DNA of 64,000 bases, from positions 186,001 to 250,000 of the forward strand of contig NZ_FOGO01000007.1 of the NCBI RefSeq assembly GCF_900111245.1, read 5' to 3'. The notes below the pieces were generated by a model that had not been told where the DNA came from, did not search any database, and saw nothing but the letters and a program-made list of their open reading frames with translations. The stretch's first letter is position 1, and each line of letters opens with the position of its first letter. The stretch is from Streptomyces qinglanensis (GTDB lineage: Bacteria; Actinomycetota; Actinomycetes; Streptomycetales; Streptomycetaceae). A program made the position numbers and the translations under genes. Shown piece by piece: positions 33,941 to 41,414 of this stretch.

Positions 33941-35338
33941 CTACCCCGACTGCTGGTTGCCGCTCCGGCACGCCCGGCACTGCCGGTACCCGGTCCCCGG
34001 AGCGATGTAGGTGTTCTCCGGCGTGTACTCGTGCCCGTGGCGGCAGTGCGTCCGCAGCCGCCGCCCGCCCGGCGACCACTCCACCCGCTCCGCCTCCGCC
34101 CGCGGCGCCGGCAGATCCGGCACCCGCGGCTCCGGACTCGCCAGCAGCTCCCCCAGCTTCTCCGACCCGGCCCGAAGGCTGTGCGGGTCGGAGTGCACAT
34201 ACACCCGCTTCGTGAAGCTGAGGTCGGTGTGCCCGGCCCACGCGGAGACGACGGTGTCGGGCACACCGTTGTTAGCCATCCACGTGAGGACCGCGTGCCG
34301 CGCGTCGTACAACCGCACCCGCCGGACGCCGACGGCATCCATGAGCTTGTACGCCTCGCGCCGCAGCTTGTCCGTCTTGAACGGCCGCCCCAGCTCGTCG
34401 ACGAGGACATAGCCGCTGTCCTCGTAGCCGCGGCCCGCGTACTCCTTCTCCTGCGCCTGGACCGTGCGAGCCACGGTCAGAGCCCGGAGCACGGGGATGG
34501 GCAGGGGCAGGGCCCGTCGACCGGCATCGGTCTTGGCTGTCTTCTCGACAACCTTGTTGCGCTTGCCCTTCTCCAGGGTGCGGTCGTAGACGATGGTGCG
34601 GGTGTTGTCGCCGACGGCGATCGTGCCCGCGTCGAGGTCGACGTCCTCTGCCCAGCGGGTGCCGCACACCTCGGCCGGGCGCTCCGCGATGAACGCCAGC
34701 ATCATCGGGCCGCACAGCCGGTGGGTGACGATGCCCGCGAGGAACTTCCTCACCTCGTCCTGATCCCACGGCGCGCCGCGGGTCTTGGCGACAGCCGCGG
34801 CCTTGCGCTGCGCCTCCCGGGACACCTTCACGTGCTCGGCCACGTTCCGCACGACGATGCCGCGGCGCACGGCCAGAGTGAGGGCCGACCTCAGCCGGCC
34901 GAGGGACAGCCGTGCGGAGCGGACGCTCAGGCCGGTGCCCGGCGTGCCGCCGCGCTGCCTGCCCTCGGTGACCATCCAGTCGATGAACGCTTCGACGTCT
35001 TCCTCGGTGAGTTGCTGTACCCGCATGTGCCCGAGCCTGCGGCGGATGGGGCGGATGGCGTTGTCGTAGTTGGTGGCCGTTCCCTCCTCGACATCGCGGG
35101 TGGCGGTCTTGAGCCAGGTGTCGAGGAGTTCGTCGACGGTCATCTTCGAGGGGACGACGAGAGTGCCGGCGGTGCGCTGATGGACGATGCGGGCGCGCTC
35201 GGCGACGGCTTCGGCTTTCGTGTCCTTCGTGCCGGTGATCTGCTTGCGTTTTCCCTCCGGCGTTACTCCGGCGTCGACGACGAATCGCCAGCGGGTGCTG
35301 CCGTCGCGCAGGGTGATTTTCTTGATCGGGTCGGCCAT
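33941..35338 (-). CDS. int: Tyrosine-recombinase integrase
   Basis: 465 residues. It has an N-terminal arm-binding part (KKITLRDGSTRWRFVVDAG), a SAM-like core-binding domain (about 65-165), and a catalytic domain with AERPAEV (first Arg), LYDARHAVLTWMANNG (HxxR region with Arg and His), WAGHTD and KRVYVHSD (nucleophile Tyr, near residue 378). After the Tyr an unusually long tail of about 85 residues ends in a zinc-ribbon-like CRHGH...CRAC motif. It inserts and excises the prophage at tRNA-Pro. ATG 35338 with GAGGGCACTCC upstream. Confidence 0.95.
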   Translation of the reverse strand: MADPIKKITLRDGSTRWRFVVDAGVTPEGKRKQITGTKDTKAEAVAERARIVHQRTAGTLVVPSKMTVDELLDTWLKTATRDVEEGTATNYDNAIRPIRRRLGHMRVQQLTEEDVEAFIDWMVTEGRQRGGTPGTGLSVRSARLSLGRLRSALTLAVRRGIVVRNVAEHVKVSREAQRKAAAVAKTRGAPWDQDEVRKFLAGIVTHRLCGPMMLAFIAERPAEVCGTRWAEDVDLDAGTIAVGDNTRTIVYDRTLEKGKRNKVVEKTAKTDAGRRALPLPIPVLRALTVARTVQAQEKEYAGRGYEDSGYVLVDELGRPFKTDKLRREAYKLMDAVGVRRVRLYDARHAVLTWMANNGVPDTVVSAWAGHTDLSFTKRVYVHSDPHSLRAGSEKLGELLASPEPRVPDLPAPRAEAERVEWSPGGRRLRTHCRHGHEYTPENTYIAPGTGYRQCRACRSGNQQSG

Positions 35339-35484
35339 GGAGTGCCCTCGTGGTGCGGTGGTGGTGGTAGCGGCTGCGGTCCTCGCGGGGCTTCAACTGC
35401 TGGCCACGCGTGCGCAGTCGCCATTCTTTCCGACCCTTCCGGCCGGGCGCAACGGTCGGGGAACAATCACGGGAGCAAGAATTA

Positions 35485-35509
35485 GAAAGGCCCAGAAAGA
35501 TACTGAAAG
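35485..35509. repeat. Three GAAAG repeats at exact 10-bp spacing
   Basis: GAAAG at 35485, 35495 and 35505, all on the plus strand, in the 246-bp region between the divergent integrase and XRE genes. Phased short repeats suggest a site for a cooperative DNA-binding protein such as the excisionase or the XRE regulator. Confidence 0.5.
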
Positions 35510-35550
35510 ATTGCGGGTGAATTCCCGTACCGAATTCCGGCGGAACAGTA

Positions 35551-35568
35551 GCGGGACATACGCGGGAC
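35551..35568. repeat. GCGGGAC direct repeat, 11 bp apart
   Basis: GCGGGAC at 35551-35557 and again at 35562-35568, ending 16 bp before the XRE start. Candidate operator. Confidence 0.4.
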
Positions 35569-35584
35569 TGCCACTCTCGAACAC

Positions 35585-35824
35585 ATGACGCCCGCCGAAC
35601 TCCAGCGGATCACCACCGCCCGCACACTCATCACCAAGGGCGAAGCGCGGCAGCACCGCGCCGCCCGGCACCTCTCCCTCCAGGACGTCGCCGACTCGAT
35701 CGGCATCAGCCGCTCCACCATCCACCGCTGGGAGACCGGCACCTCGATCCCCAGCGCCGCCAACGCTCTCCGCTGGGCCGACGCCCTCGGCATCACCGAG
35801 GAGGACACATGCCAAGCCGAGTGA
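35585..35824 (+). CDS. XRE-family DNA-binding protein, candidate phage regulator
   Basis: 79 residues, almost all one helix-turn-helix: RHLSLQDVADSIGISRSTIHRWETGTSIPSAANALRWADALGI in pieces matches the Cro/CI (HTH_3) fold, with SRSTIHRWE as recognition helix. There is no ribosome site before ATG 35585, so it may be leaderless. It overlaps the next gene by 16 nt. Divergent from the integrase, it could control integrase or lysogeny; it is too small for a self-cleaving repressor. Confidence 0.82.
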   Translation: MTPAELQRITTARTLITKGEARQHRAARHLSLQDVADSIGISRSTIHRWETGTSIPSAANALRWADALGITEEDTCQAE

Positions 35825-36033
35825 CCCGCCGCCCGACCCTCCGCGAAGTCGAGCGGTGGCCGGCCACAGTCAGCGTCAGCGAAGCGGCGACGGCGCTCGG
35901 GATCTCCGCTTCGCACCTGAGGGCTCAGATCGCGGCGGACTCCGCGCCGGTGGAGGTGCTTCGGTTCGGCCGCGCCTACCGGGTGGTGACCGCAAGTCTC
36001 GTCGATCTGCTGTCGGGTCGCGCTGCCGCCTGA
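35809..36033 (+). CDS. Excisionase-like helix-turn-helix protein (candidate Xis)
   Basis: 74 residues of the MerR-like excisionase group (HTH_17): VSVSEAATALGISASHLRAQIA forms the helix-turn-helix, and VLRFGRAYRVVTASLVDLL is the usual beta-hairpin and final helix. ATG 35809 follows GAGGAGG inside the end of the preceding gene. Its location near the integrase and its size fit a recombination directionality factor. Confidence 0.78.
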   Translation: MPSRVTRRPTLREVERWPATVSVSEAATALGISASHLRAQIAADSAPVEVLRFGRAYRVVTASLVDLLSGRAAA

Positions 36034-36240
36034 TGGGACGACGCCCGCCCCGCCCCCTGGCCAAGGGGCGGGGCGGGGCCCCGCCCGCCGAGCTCCACGC
36101 CTCCTCTGACGTGAGCCCGGCGGGCAGCTTGCGGTCGGCATCCACGGATACCCCGGGGTGCATATGCCAGCAACCCCTGGAACCGAACTATCATTCGTTC
36201 GGGTGGCTATCCGTCAACAGCCTTGACAAGATCATATAAA

Positions 36241-36256
36241 GCATCTGTGCAGATGC
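36241..36256. promoter_or_regulatory. Perfect palindromic operator, GCATCTG-TG-CAGATGC
   Basis: A 7-bp perfect inverted repeat with a 2-nt centre, directly after an AT-rich TATAAA block and 35 bp before the XRE gene at 36291. Size and symmetry are those of a phage repressor site. Confidence 0.65.
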
Positions 36257-36290
36257 TGACTAGTGATCATCTTCCGTCAACGCTTGCCGG

Positions 36291-36524
36291 GTGCCCGCCC
36301 AGCAACACGACCCGATCCGAGAGCGCCAACGCGCCATCGGTCGCCGTGTCCAGCACGAACGCATGCGGGCCAACCTCACCCAGCTCGACCTCGTCGACCG
36401 CGCCGGAATCGACCGCATCACCCTCCAGCGCATCGAGGCCGGCACGACCGACGCGCGCCTGTCCTGGCTGCTGCGCATCGCTGGAGCGATCGGCGTACCC
36501 CTCGCCGACCTCGTGCGGGAGTAA
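36291..36524 (+). CDS. Small XRE-family repressor-like protein
   Basis: 77 residues with a Cro/CI-type fold: IGRRVQHERMRANLTQLDLVDRAG then IDRITLQRIEAGTTDARLSWLLRIAGAIGVPLADLV, recognition helix at DRITLQRIE. GTG 36291 has only a weak ribosome site. The perfect palindrome at 36241-36256 lies in its promoter, which suggests autoregulation and a possible role as lysogeny repressor. It converges on the minus-strand operon of tiny genes. Confidence 0.82.
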   Translation: MPAQQHDPIRERQRAIGRRVQHERMRANLTQLDLVDRAGIDRITLQRIEAGTTDARLSWLLRIAGAIGVPLADLVRE

Positions 36525-36568
36525 GCCCTGGCCGCCCGCGACGGGGGAGGCACGACCGGCCAGGGCAG

Positions 36569-36916
36569 TCATCGGGGCGGATCCGGGCAGCGCTCGCCAT
36601 CCCGCGGACACGCCAGCGCGCAACGCACCACGATCTGCCCACGCGAGTAGTACCCCGCATAGGCGTCAGCCCCCCGGTCCACGCAGTCCCGGAGGTAGCT
36701 GAGCTTCCCCTCCACATCCGCAGGCGGAGCGGCGCGCACTTCCTTGTCCAGCCACGCGACCACCTCGCCCGCGTCGGTGAACGTGTTGGCTCGCATGGAC
36801 TGCGGCTTCCTGAACCATTGGCTGATCGTGTTCGGCGGCACCGCAGCCTGGACGTTACGGGCCTCGCTGTCCTTGGGCCACTGGCCCCCGGTGTAGGTGT
36901 AGGCGTGCCAGTGCAT
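36569..36916 (-). CDS. Hypothetical prophage protein, 115 aa
   Basis: Not recognised. Soluble, 115 residues, starting MHWHAYTYTGGQWPKDSEAR behind AGGAAGG and ending in a CALACPRDGERCPDPPR tail with two Cys. Trp and Tyr are frequent. It is the last gene of a seven-gene minus-strand operon of very small proteins running from 38475. Confidence 0.72.
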   Translation of the reverse strand: MHWHAYTYTGGQWPKDSEARNVQAAVPPNTISQWFRKPQSMRANTFTDAGEVVAWLDKEVRAAPPADVEGKLSYLRDCVDRGADAYAGYYSRGQIVVRCALACPRDGERCPDPPR

Positions 36917-36976
36917 GCTGGCCTTCCTGATCGGGCGGGGCGCCCCGGCGACCAGAGCGCCCCGCGTATCGAGTTG

Positions 36977-37081
36977 TTACCGGTCGCCGCCGCAGCCTTG
37001 GCCGCTGCCGCAGTCGGCGTCTTCGGCCGGTTGGGTAGGCTCGTCGTCCTCGGGATCGGCGGACAGGATCAGCGCATGCAT
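36977..37081 (-). CDS. Micro-protein, 34 aa, with strong ribosome site
   Basis: 34 codons from ATG 37081, preceded by GGAGGAGGAG 4 nt upstream, one of the best ribosome sites in the window. The product is acidic (SADPEDDEPTQPAEDADCG) and ends in a Gly/Cys stretch GSGQGCGGDR. It lies between two clear operon members with 53- and 60-nt gaps. Function unknown. Confidence 0.7.
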   Translation of the reverse strand: MHALILSADPEDDEPTQPAEDADCGSGQGCGGDR

Positions 37082-37134
37082 GGTGCTCCTCCTCCTGCTG
37101 GTTTTCTCGGGGACCCGCCTCCGGGCTGCGGTCG

Positions 37135-37467
37135 TCACGCGATGGAGTGGAAGCCGTGCGTGTCGGCCTGTCCGGTGGCGGGGACTTCCGGCTCCTCTCT
37201 CTCGTCGGAACTGGGGCCCCGTCCCGGCCGGTCCGCCACGGGGTCCGCCCGGGTGATGTCGCTCCGGCCGGGACGGGAGTCAGGTGCGGCGTGGAGCCGC
37301 CGCGCACCGGCGTGCTTCTCCTCCCAGTGGAGGTGCAGCACCTCGTGCAGCACCGCCTCCAGCGCGGTCTCGCCCTGGTGCTGGGCGCTGGTGATCTGGG
37401 CCCGGTACTGCTCGCAGTAGACGCACGGCACGTACTCGCAGTCCGGGCCGACGCTGGTCACGGTCAT
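37135..37467 (-). CDS. Hypothetical prophage protein with Cys/His motif, 110 aa
   Basis: 110 residues. The N-terminal half carries CEYVPCVYCEQY and HEVLHLHWEEKH, a possible metal site of three Cys and several His; the C-terminal half is charged and disordered. ATG 37467 follows GGGAGACACC and overlaps the upstream stop by 4 nt (ATGA), so translation is coupled. No family recognised. Confidence 0.75.
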   Translation of the reverse strand: MTVTSVGPDCEYVPCVYCEQYRAQITSAQHQGETALEAVLHEVLHLHWEEKHAGARRLHAAPDSRPGRSDITRADPVADRPGRGPSSDEREEPEVPATGQADTHGFHSIA

Positions 37468-37859
37468 GTGGTGTCTCCCGGCTCGGCGATCTCGACAGGC
37501 AGTGCGGCGCGGCGGTCCGGGCACACAGCGAGGAGCACCAGGGCGGCCTCCATCTGCTGGCCGCAGTCCTCGGGCAGGCTGTCCAGCGGCACCACGAACG
37601 CGCCGAGATCGCTGTGGAGTCGGGCGGCCTGCTGCAGGTCGGCCGCGTAGCGGGTCCCGAGGCTGACCGGCCAGGTCAGCTTCTGGTGCCGGGCGTGCCA
37701 GGCAACGCGCCGCAGGCAGTCGGCCCGCGGGCCGGGGCCCGTCAGGTTCCATAAGGCATTGAGGAACGGCGAGCCGAGGCTGCTGCGGCCGTACCGGTGC
37801 AGGTGCTCGCGCAGGTGTCGGCGCAGGGACTGGACGGGACTGTCGGGATTCTCAGGCAC
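37464..37859 (-). CDS. Hypothetical prophage protein, 131 aa
   Basis: 131 residues, helical, with LRRHLREHLHRYG near the start and LQQAARLHSDLGAFVVPLDSLPEDCGQQMEAALVLL in the middle. No membrane span. Start GTG 37859 with AAGGA upstream, 8 nt inside the preceding gene. Proteins of this form occur in actinomycete integrative elements, but I cannot name a role. Confidence 0.75.
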   Translation of the reverse strand: MPENPDSPVQSLRRHLREHLHRYGRSSLGSPFLNALWNLTGPGPRADCLRRVAWHARHQKLTWPVSLGTRYAADLQQAARLHSDLGAFVVPLDSLPEDCGQQMEAALVLLAVCPDRRAALPVEIAEPGDTT

Positions 37860-38019
37860 GGGGCTTGTCCTTCTGGGAGTCGCACTCGCGGCAGCGGATG
37901 CTGACGACGCGGCCCTTCTCGTCGCTGCTGCTGGTCAGAGTGAGCGGCCGGGTGCAGCGGGGGCAGGTGCCGTACCAGGTGCCGCGGCGGGCCGTGGGCG
38001 TCGCGGGATCAGCAGGCAC
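37852..38019 (-). CDS. Zinc-ribbon micro-protein, 55 aa
   Basis: 55 residues from GTG 38019. Two Cys pairs (TCPRCTRP and IRCRECDS) 24 residues apart make a compact zinc ribbon; WYGTCPRC is typical of phage and integrative-element ribbons. It overlaps both neighbours (8 nt and 11 nt), a mark of a tight operon. DNA or RNA binding is likely by fold but not proven. Confidence 0.72.
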   Translation of the reverse strand: MPADPATPTARRGTWYGTCPRCTRPLTLTSSSDEKGRVVSIRCRECDSQKDKPRA

Positions 38020-38164
38020 TGCGCCCGCCCCCTTGGTTGCAGCGCGGGCACCGGCAGGGCGGCCACGTCGAGGTGACGGGGCAGCGCTCGGAGCCGCGGA
38101 GTGTGCGCTGCCGACTCCAGGTTCGGCCGCCGTCGCGGGAGACGCGGATCTTCAGGGCGCTCAT
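38009..38164 (-). CDS. Micro-protein with C-terminal Cys motif, 51 aa
   Basis: 51 residues. IRVSRDGGRTWSRQRTLRG is basic and the end holds CP, CRCPRC and a final Cys, which could bind one zinc. ATG 38164 follows GGGGAG and overlaps the upstream stop (ATGA). Function unknown. Confidence 0.68.
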   Translation of the reverse strand: MSALKIRVSRDGGRTWSRQRTLRGSERCPVTSTWPPCRCPRCNQGGGRSAC

Positions 38165-38475
38165 GCGCGGCGGCTCCCCGTCAGTCGGAGGCCGAGGTCG
38201 CGCAGCCCGCGGAGCCTGCGCTCCAGCGCGGCGTCGTACTCGGAGCGCTCCTCGACCGTGGCCGGACGCACGTCGCGTGGGTCGGCGCGCCACTCGTAGC
38301 CGGTCTCGGTCACCAAGACGTACCGCAGCGGGGGCCCTGTGGAGACGAGCTGCACCCGTCCCACCCACGCCGGCTCCGACGGCATGGCCTGCCGCGTGGC
38401 CTCATCCACCACGTAGTCGCCACGCACATGCGGGTTGCCGGTGGAGGCCGGTCGTTGCCCTACGGTCTCGGTCAT
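38161..38475 (-). CDS. First gene of the small-protein operon, 104 aa
   Basis: 104 residues, a beta-rich central part (WVGRVQLVSTGPPLRYVLVTETGYEWRADPRDVRPA) and a basic helical end. Not recognised, though this core is frequent near regulators in Streptomyces integrative elements. ATG 38475 follows TAAGG. It is read divergently from the regulator at 38610, and the 13-bp inverted repeat between them should control it. Confidence 0.72.
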   Translation of the reverse strand: MTETVGQRPASTGNPHVRGDYVVDEATRQAMPSEPAWVGRVQLVSTGPPLRYVLVTETGYEWRADPRDVRPATVEERSEYDAALERRLRGLRDLGLRLTGSRRA

Positions 38476-38489
38476 GACCTTAGGAAACC

Positions 38490-38554
38490 GAAAGTGTCCG
38501 GTGAGGCATCAGGACAGTTCGGGGTCACCTACTTCCGGTGAACCGGACACTTTC
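38490..38554. promoter_or_regulatory. Paired inverted operator boxes in the divergent promoter
   Basis: A 13-bp box (GAAAGTGTCCGGT, 38490-38502) recurs exactly inverted at 38542-38554, 52 bp apart centre to centre. CCGGTGA occurs directly repeated (38498 and 38535), and the second copy forms CCGGT-GA-ACCGG. The boxes lie between the small-protein operon and the TPR regulator. Confidence 0.65.
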
Positions 38555-38609
38555 TGCTGCGCTGGAAGCCACGCACCGCTAACTTCGAAGCTCAGCGAAA
38601 GGGGGCGCC

Positions 38610-39884
38610 ATGCCACGGGAGCGCAACAAGAAGCTCGAAGACCTGCTCCTGACCTACGGGTTCACGCATCAGGGGCTTGCCGAGGAGATCAACCGTGTCG
38701 CCGAGTACCTCACCGGCGAAACCGCCTCCTGCACGGATCGACACGTCCGGCGCTGGATCGCAGGCGACGTGCAGCGGCCATGGTCACGGTACCTTCTTCC
38801 CCTCCAGGAAATCTTCGGCTGCTCGCCGGAGGCAATGGGTTTCATCCCACGCGCCAAACGCCCCCGCCCCCTTCCGCCTCCCCCAGCACGGGCAGCCTCG
38901 CATGAGAGGACTCCGCCCGTGCGTCGTAGGGAGTTCATCGCTGGCGGGCTCGCGGCCACCCTGGGCGTGGACAACATCCCGACCAGCGGCCGGCTCGGCA
39001 CGAGCGACGCTGACCGGATTCGTTCGCTCGTTCCCGCCCTGTACGGCCACGACCACGCCCTCGGTGGCGGAGCCCTCCATTCCGTGGCGGGTGAGGCCCT
39101 CGCGCGAGTGCACGATGCCCTGAACCGATGCACCTACGGGCCGCGGGTCGAGAAGATTCTGTACTCGGCCGCTGGAGATCTCGCCGCGTCCGCAGGGTGG
39201 TTTGCCTACGACGCCGGTCTCCAGGAAGCCGCCAGCGCCCTGTATCAGGAGGCGCTCCAGTCGGCGATGCTCGCAGGCGACGGGACCCTCCAAGCCCGGG
39301 TGTGGTCGAACCTGGCGATGCAGGCCCGGCTCCAACACCGGGACCAAGAGGCGCTCCGCATCGGGCGGGCGGCAGTGGAGACACGGCAGGCGAAGGACGA
39401 TCCCCGGTTGATGGCGCTGCTGCACTGCCGCCAGGCCGTCGGGCACGCGTGGCTCGGCGAGCGGTCACGAGCGGAGCGGTCGCTGTCGAGGGCGGAAACG
39501 GCCTACGGCAAAGCGAGCGGTGAGCCCACGGCGTGGCTGTCGTTCCTGACCCCCGCCGAGATTCTCGGATTGGCCGGGGCTGCACGGCAGGCACTCGGTC
39601 AGCACCGGAGGGCCGACGAACTGACGTCCGCAGCTTTGGTGCAGCTTGAGCCGCGCTTCGAGAGGAACCGCACCTACTACACCTTGCAGCGTGCCCAGGC
39701 TCTGCTGGACGGTGGCGAAGTGGAGGGCGCCGTCCAGCAAGCTCGGCGGGCGTCGGGCATGGCTGGCCGGGTGCAGAGCGCGCGGCTGGCAGACAAGCTC
39801 GCCAAGGTGCGCAGTGGGTTGGGTCGGTACCCCAAGGTGGCGGCGGCGCGGGAGTTCTGCGAACAGACCAGGCAGGAGGTGTGA
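38610..39884 (+). CDS. Helix-turn-helix regulator with TPR-like C-terminus
   Basis: 424 residues. The N-terminal 85 residues form an unusual DNA-binding domain (LLLTYGFTHQGLAEEINRVAEYL, CTDRHVRRWIAGDVQRPWSRY); after a Pro linker and a Tat-like RRREFIAGGLAATLG segment comes an all-helical region of repeated helix pairs (AASALYQEALQSAMLAGDGTLQARVWSNLAMQARLQHRDQEALR), like TPR sensor domains. This is a common actinomycete regulator design whose TPR part may bind peptides or other ligands. Probably binds the paired boxes upstream. Overlaps the GNAT gene by 1 nt. Confidence 0.8.
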   Translation: MPRERNKKLEDLLLTYGFTHQGLAEEINRVAEYLTGETASCTDRHVRRWIAGDVQRPWSRYLLPLQEIFGCSPEAMGFIPRAKRPRPLPPPPARAASHERTPPVRRREFIAGGLAATLGVDNIPTSGRLGTSDADRIRSLVPALYGHDHALGGGALHSVAGEALARVHDALNRCTYGPRVEKILYSAAGDLAASAGWFAYDAGLQEAASALYQEALQSAMLAGDGTLQARVWSNLAMQARLQHRDQEALRIGRAAVETRQAKDDPRLMALLHCRQAVGHAWLGERSRAERSLSRAETAYGKASGEPTAWLSFLTPAEILGLAGAARQALGQHRRADELTSAALVQLEPRFERNRTYYTLQRAQALLDGGEVEGAVQQARRASGMAGRVQSARLADKLAKVRSGLGRYPKVAAAREFCEQTRQEV

Positions 39885-40420
39885 TGACCGAGCTGGAGAT
39901 TCAACGACGGGGCGCCGGGGACCTCGACGAGATCCGACTGCAACTCCTAGCGGTGTACGCCGAGGTATACCGGAACCGGTTGGACGAGGAGTTTCACAGC
40001 ATCGAGCGGTTCGACGAACGGCTCGGCTGGAACACTGAGGTTCCCGGGTTCGCCGCCGCTGTCGGCTACCTCGACAAGACACCGGTCGGTTACGCCTTCG
40101 GATGCGTGCTCCAACAGGGAACGAACTGGTGGAAAGGTCTGCGCACTCCTGCGCCGGAGGCTGAGCTCGCTGAGACCGGAGCCCGGACGTTCGCACTGTC
40201 GGAGTTGATGGTGGTGGAGTCTGTCAGGGGTACGGGGGCCGCCCGTCAGATTCATGATGCGCTTGTGCGTGATCGCGCCGAAGAGCGTGTGACGCTACTC
40301 GTGGAGCGTGATCACCCGCGCGTGCGTGCCCGGTATGAGGAGTGGGGATATCGGCAGATCGGGGAAGTGGTGCCCTTCCCCGATGCGCCGGTGTACGACG
40401 CGATGCTGCTCAAGCTGTAG
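39884..40420 (+). CDS. GNAT-family N-acetyltransferase
   Basis: 178 residues with a GNAT fold: FAAAVGYLDKTPVGYAFGCV (beta 2-3), ALSELMVVESVRGTGAARQIHDALV (acetyl-CoA pyrophosphate loop RGTGAA) and VRARYEEWGYRQIGEV near the end. It acetylates an unknown amine. It sits 1 nt over the stop of the regulator with GGAGGTGTG ahead, so the pair is translationally coupled; this regulator-GNAT pairing is recurrent in Streptomyces. Confidence 0.88.
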   Translation: MTELEIQRRGAGDLDEIRLQLLAVYAEVYRNRLDEEFHSIERFDERLGWNTEVPGFAAAVGYLDKTPVGYAFGCVLQQGTNWWKGLRTPAPEAELAETGARTFALSELMVVESVRGTGAARQIHDALVRDRAEERVTLLVERDHPRVRARYEEWGYRQIGEVVPFPDAPVYDAMLLKL

Positions 40421-40486
40421 CGCGTCCGCCTCGACGACTCCGCGCGGGGGCGGGGCGTGGGAGTGGGGGCCGCGCGGGTCGTGACC

Positions 40487-40582
40487 TCACCGCCACGCTC
40501 CGGCCACGTCCATCACCAATCGCACGACAGCGATCAGCACTGCCCAGCAGTTCCAGTCCACACCCGTCCGGTCCTCGTCCAT
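40487..40582 (-). CDS. Micro-protein, 31 aa, with strong ribosome site
   Basis: 31 codons from ATG 40582, with GAGGAGGT 4 nt upstream. The product is short and partly hydrophobic (WNCWAVLIAVVRLVMDVAGAW), perhaps a single membrane or amphipathic helix. It follows the GIY-YIG gene on the minus strand. Function unknown. Confidence 0.6.
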   Translation of the reverse strand: MDEDRTGVDWNCWAVLIAVVRLVMDVAGAWR

Positions 40583-40661
40583 GGCTACCTCCTCGTAGGT
40601 GGACGAGGACCGTAGGTCGGACGGCGAGCCGCGTGCGGCGGGTTACCCACAGGTCAGCGCG

Positions 40662-41108
40662 CTAGTCATACCGCCCTTGCCTCCGTCCGAGCGCCGCTCT
40701 CTCCTCGGGGGTGAGGTAGGCGTCGCGCAGTTGGGCGCGCCACGTGAACCACTCCAGCCGGTACGCCGGCCGCACTGCAGGCAACTGGTAGGCGATCCGG
40801 GCTCCCCACGGCTGAGGAGGAACGCCCGACGGAAGCACAGGACCGAGCGGCTCGCCCTCGGCGTCGAAGCCGAACCCACTCTTGTTGTACAGCGGGTTCT
40901 CGGCCTGGATGGCACTCAGCTCGGCTTCCTCCGCCTCCGGCCGGGTGCCGTACCAGGTGAGGTGCTTATCGGTGACTTCTGGCCACCAGAGCATTTCCTT
41001 GCGGTGATCCTTCCACCGCTGTTTCGGAGCCCAGGTCACGCCGACGTACAGCAAGGTGCCTTCGGCGTCATACAGGCGGTACACGGCTGTCGCCCGGGTG
41101 TCATCCAC
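40662..41108 (-). CDS. GIY-YIG nuclease-like protein
   Basis: 148 residues. The N-terminus VYRLYDAEGTLLYVGVT is a GIY-YIG start (here LYD...YVG), followed by KQRWKDHRKEMLWWPEV with the conserved Arg and by AELSAIQAENPLYNKSG with the Glu and Asn of the family. Such domains cut DNA with a divalent metal; phage copies serve as homing or DNA-processing nucleases. The C-terminal 60 residues have no known motif. GTG 41111 is an alternative start. Confidence 0.8.
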   Translation of the reverse strand: MDDTRATAVYRLYDAEGTLLYVGVTWAPKQRWKDHRKEMLWWPEVTDKHLTWYGTRPEAEEAELSAIQAENPLYNKSGFGFDAEGEPLGPVLPSGVPPQPWGARIAYQLPAVRPAYRLEWFTWRAQLRDAYLTPEERAALGRRQGRYD

Positions 41109-41182
41109 GCGCGGAGCATGGCACGAGGCACTGACAGTGGAGCGGGCCGCCGCCGTCAGACCAGCTCCGTAGACTGGCGGGC

Positions 41183-41380
41183 ATGGTGGGGGACGATGTC
41201 GGACGTTCGTGTGCGTGTGGTGATGCGGAGGCGTCGGCGAACGCCGCGATCCGCCGGTTCGTGGCTGGGCGCACGGTGTGGACTCCGGAGGCGCTCGCCG
41301 AACTTGATCAGCTTTGGGCTGCGTGGCGGGCCGCGCAGCGCAGCAGCAGGGGTCCGCACCGGCACGCAGCGCAGGGCTAG
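41183..41380 (+). CDS. Hypothetical prophage protein, 65 aa
   Basis: 65 residues. An amphipathic helical end (TVWTPEALAELDQLWAAWRAAQ) looks coding, and codon use fits neighbours, but the ribosome site before ATG 41183 is weak. It is divergent from the GIY-YIG gene by 74 bp. Function unknown. Confidence 0.5.
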   Translation: MVGDDVGRSCACGDAEASANAAIRRFVAGRTVWTPEALAELDQLWAAWRAAQRSSRGPHRHAAQG

Positions 41381-41414
41381 CGACGCGCCCGCAGGAGCGC
41401 CACCAAGCGACACC

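Noticed and set aside
36223..36240. TTGACA followed by TATAAA as a sigma-70 promoter
   Set aside because: The two hexamers are only 6 bp apart instead of about 17, so they cannot form one promoter.
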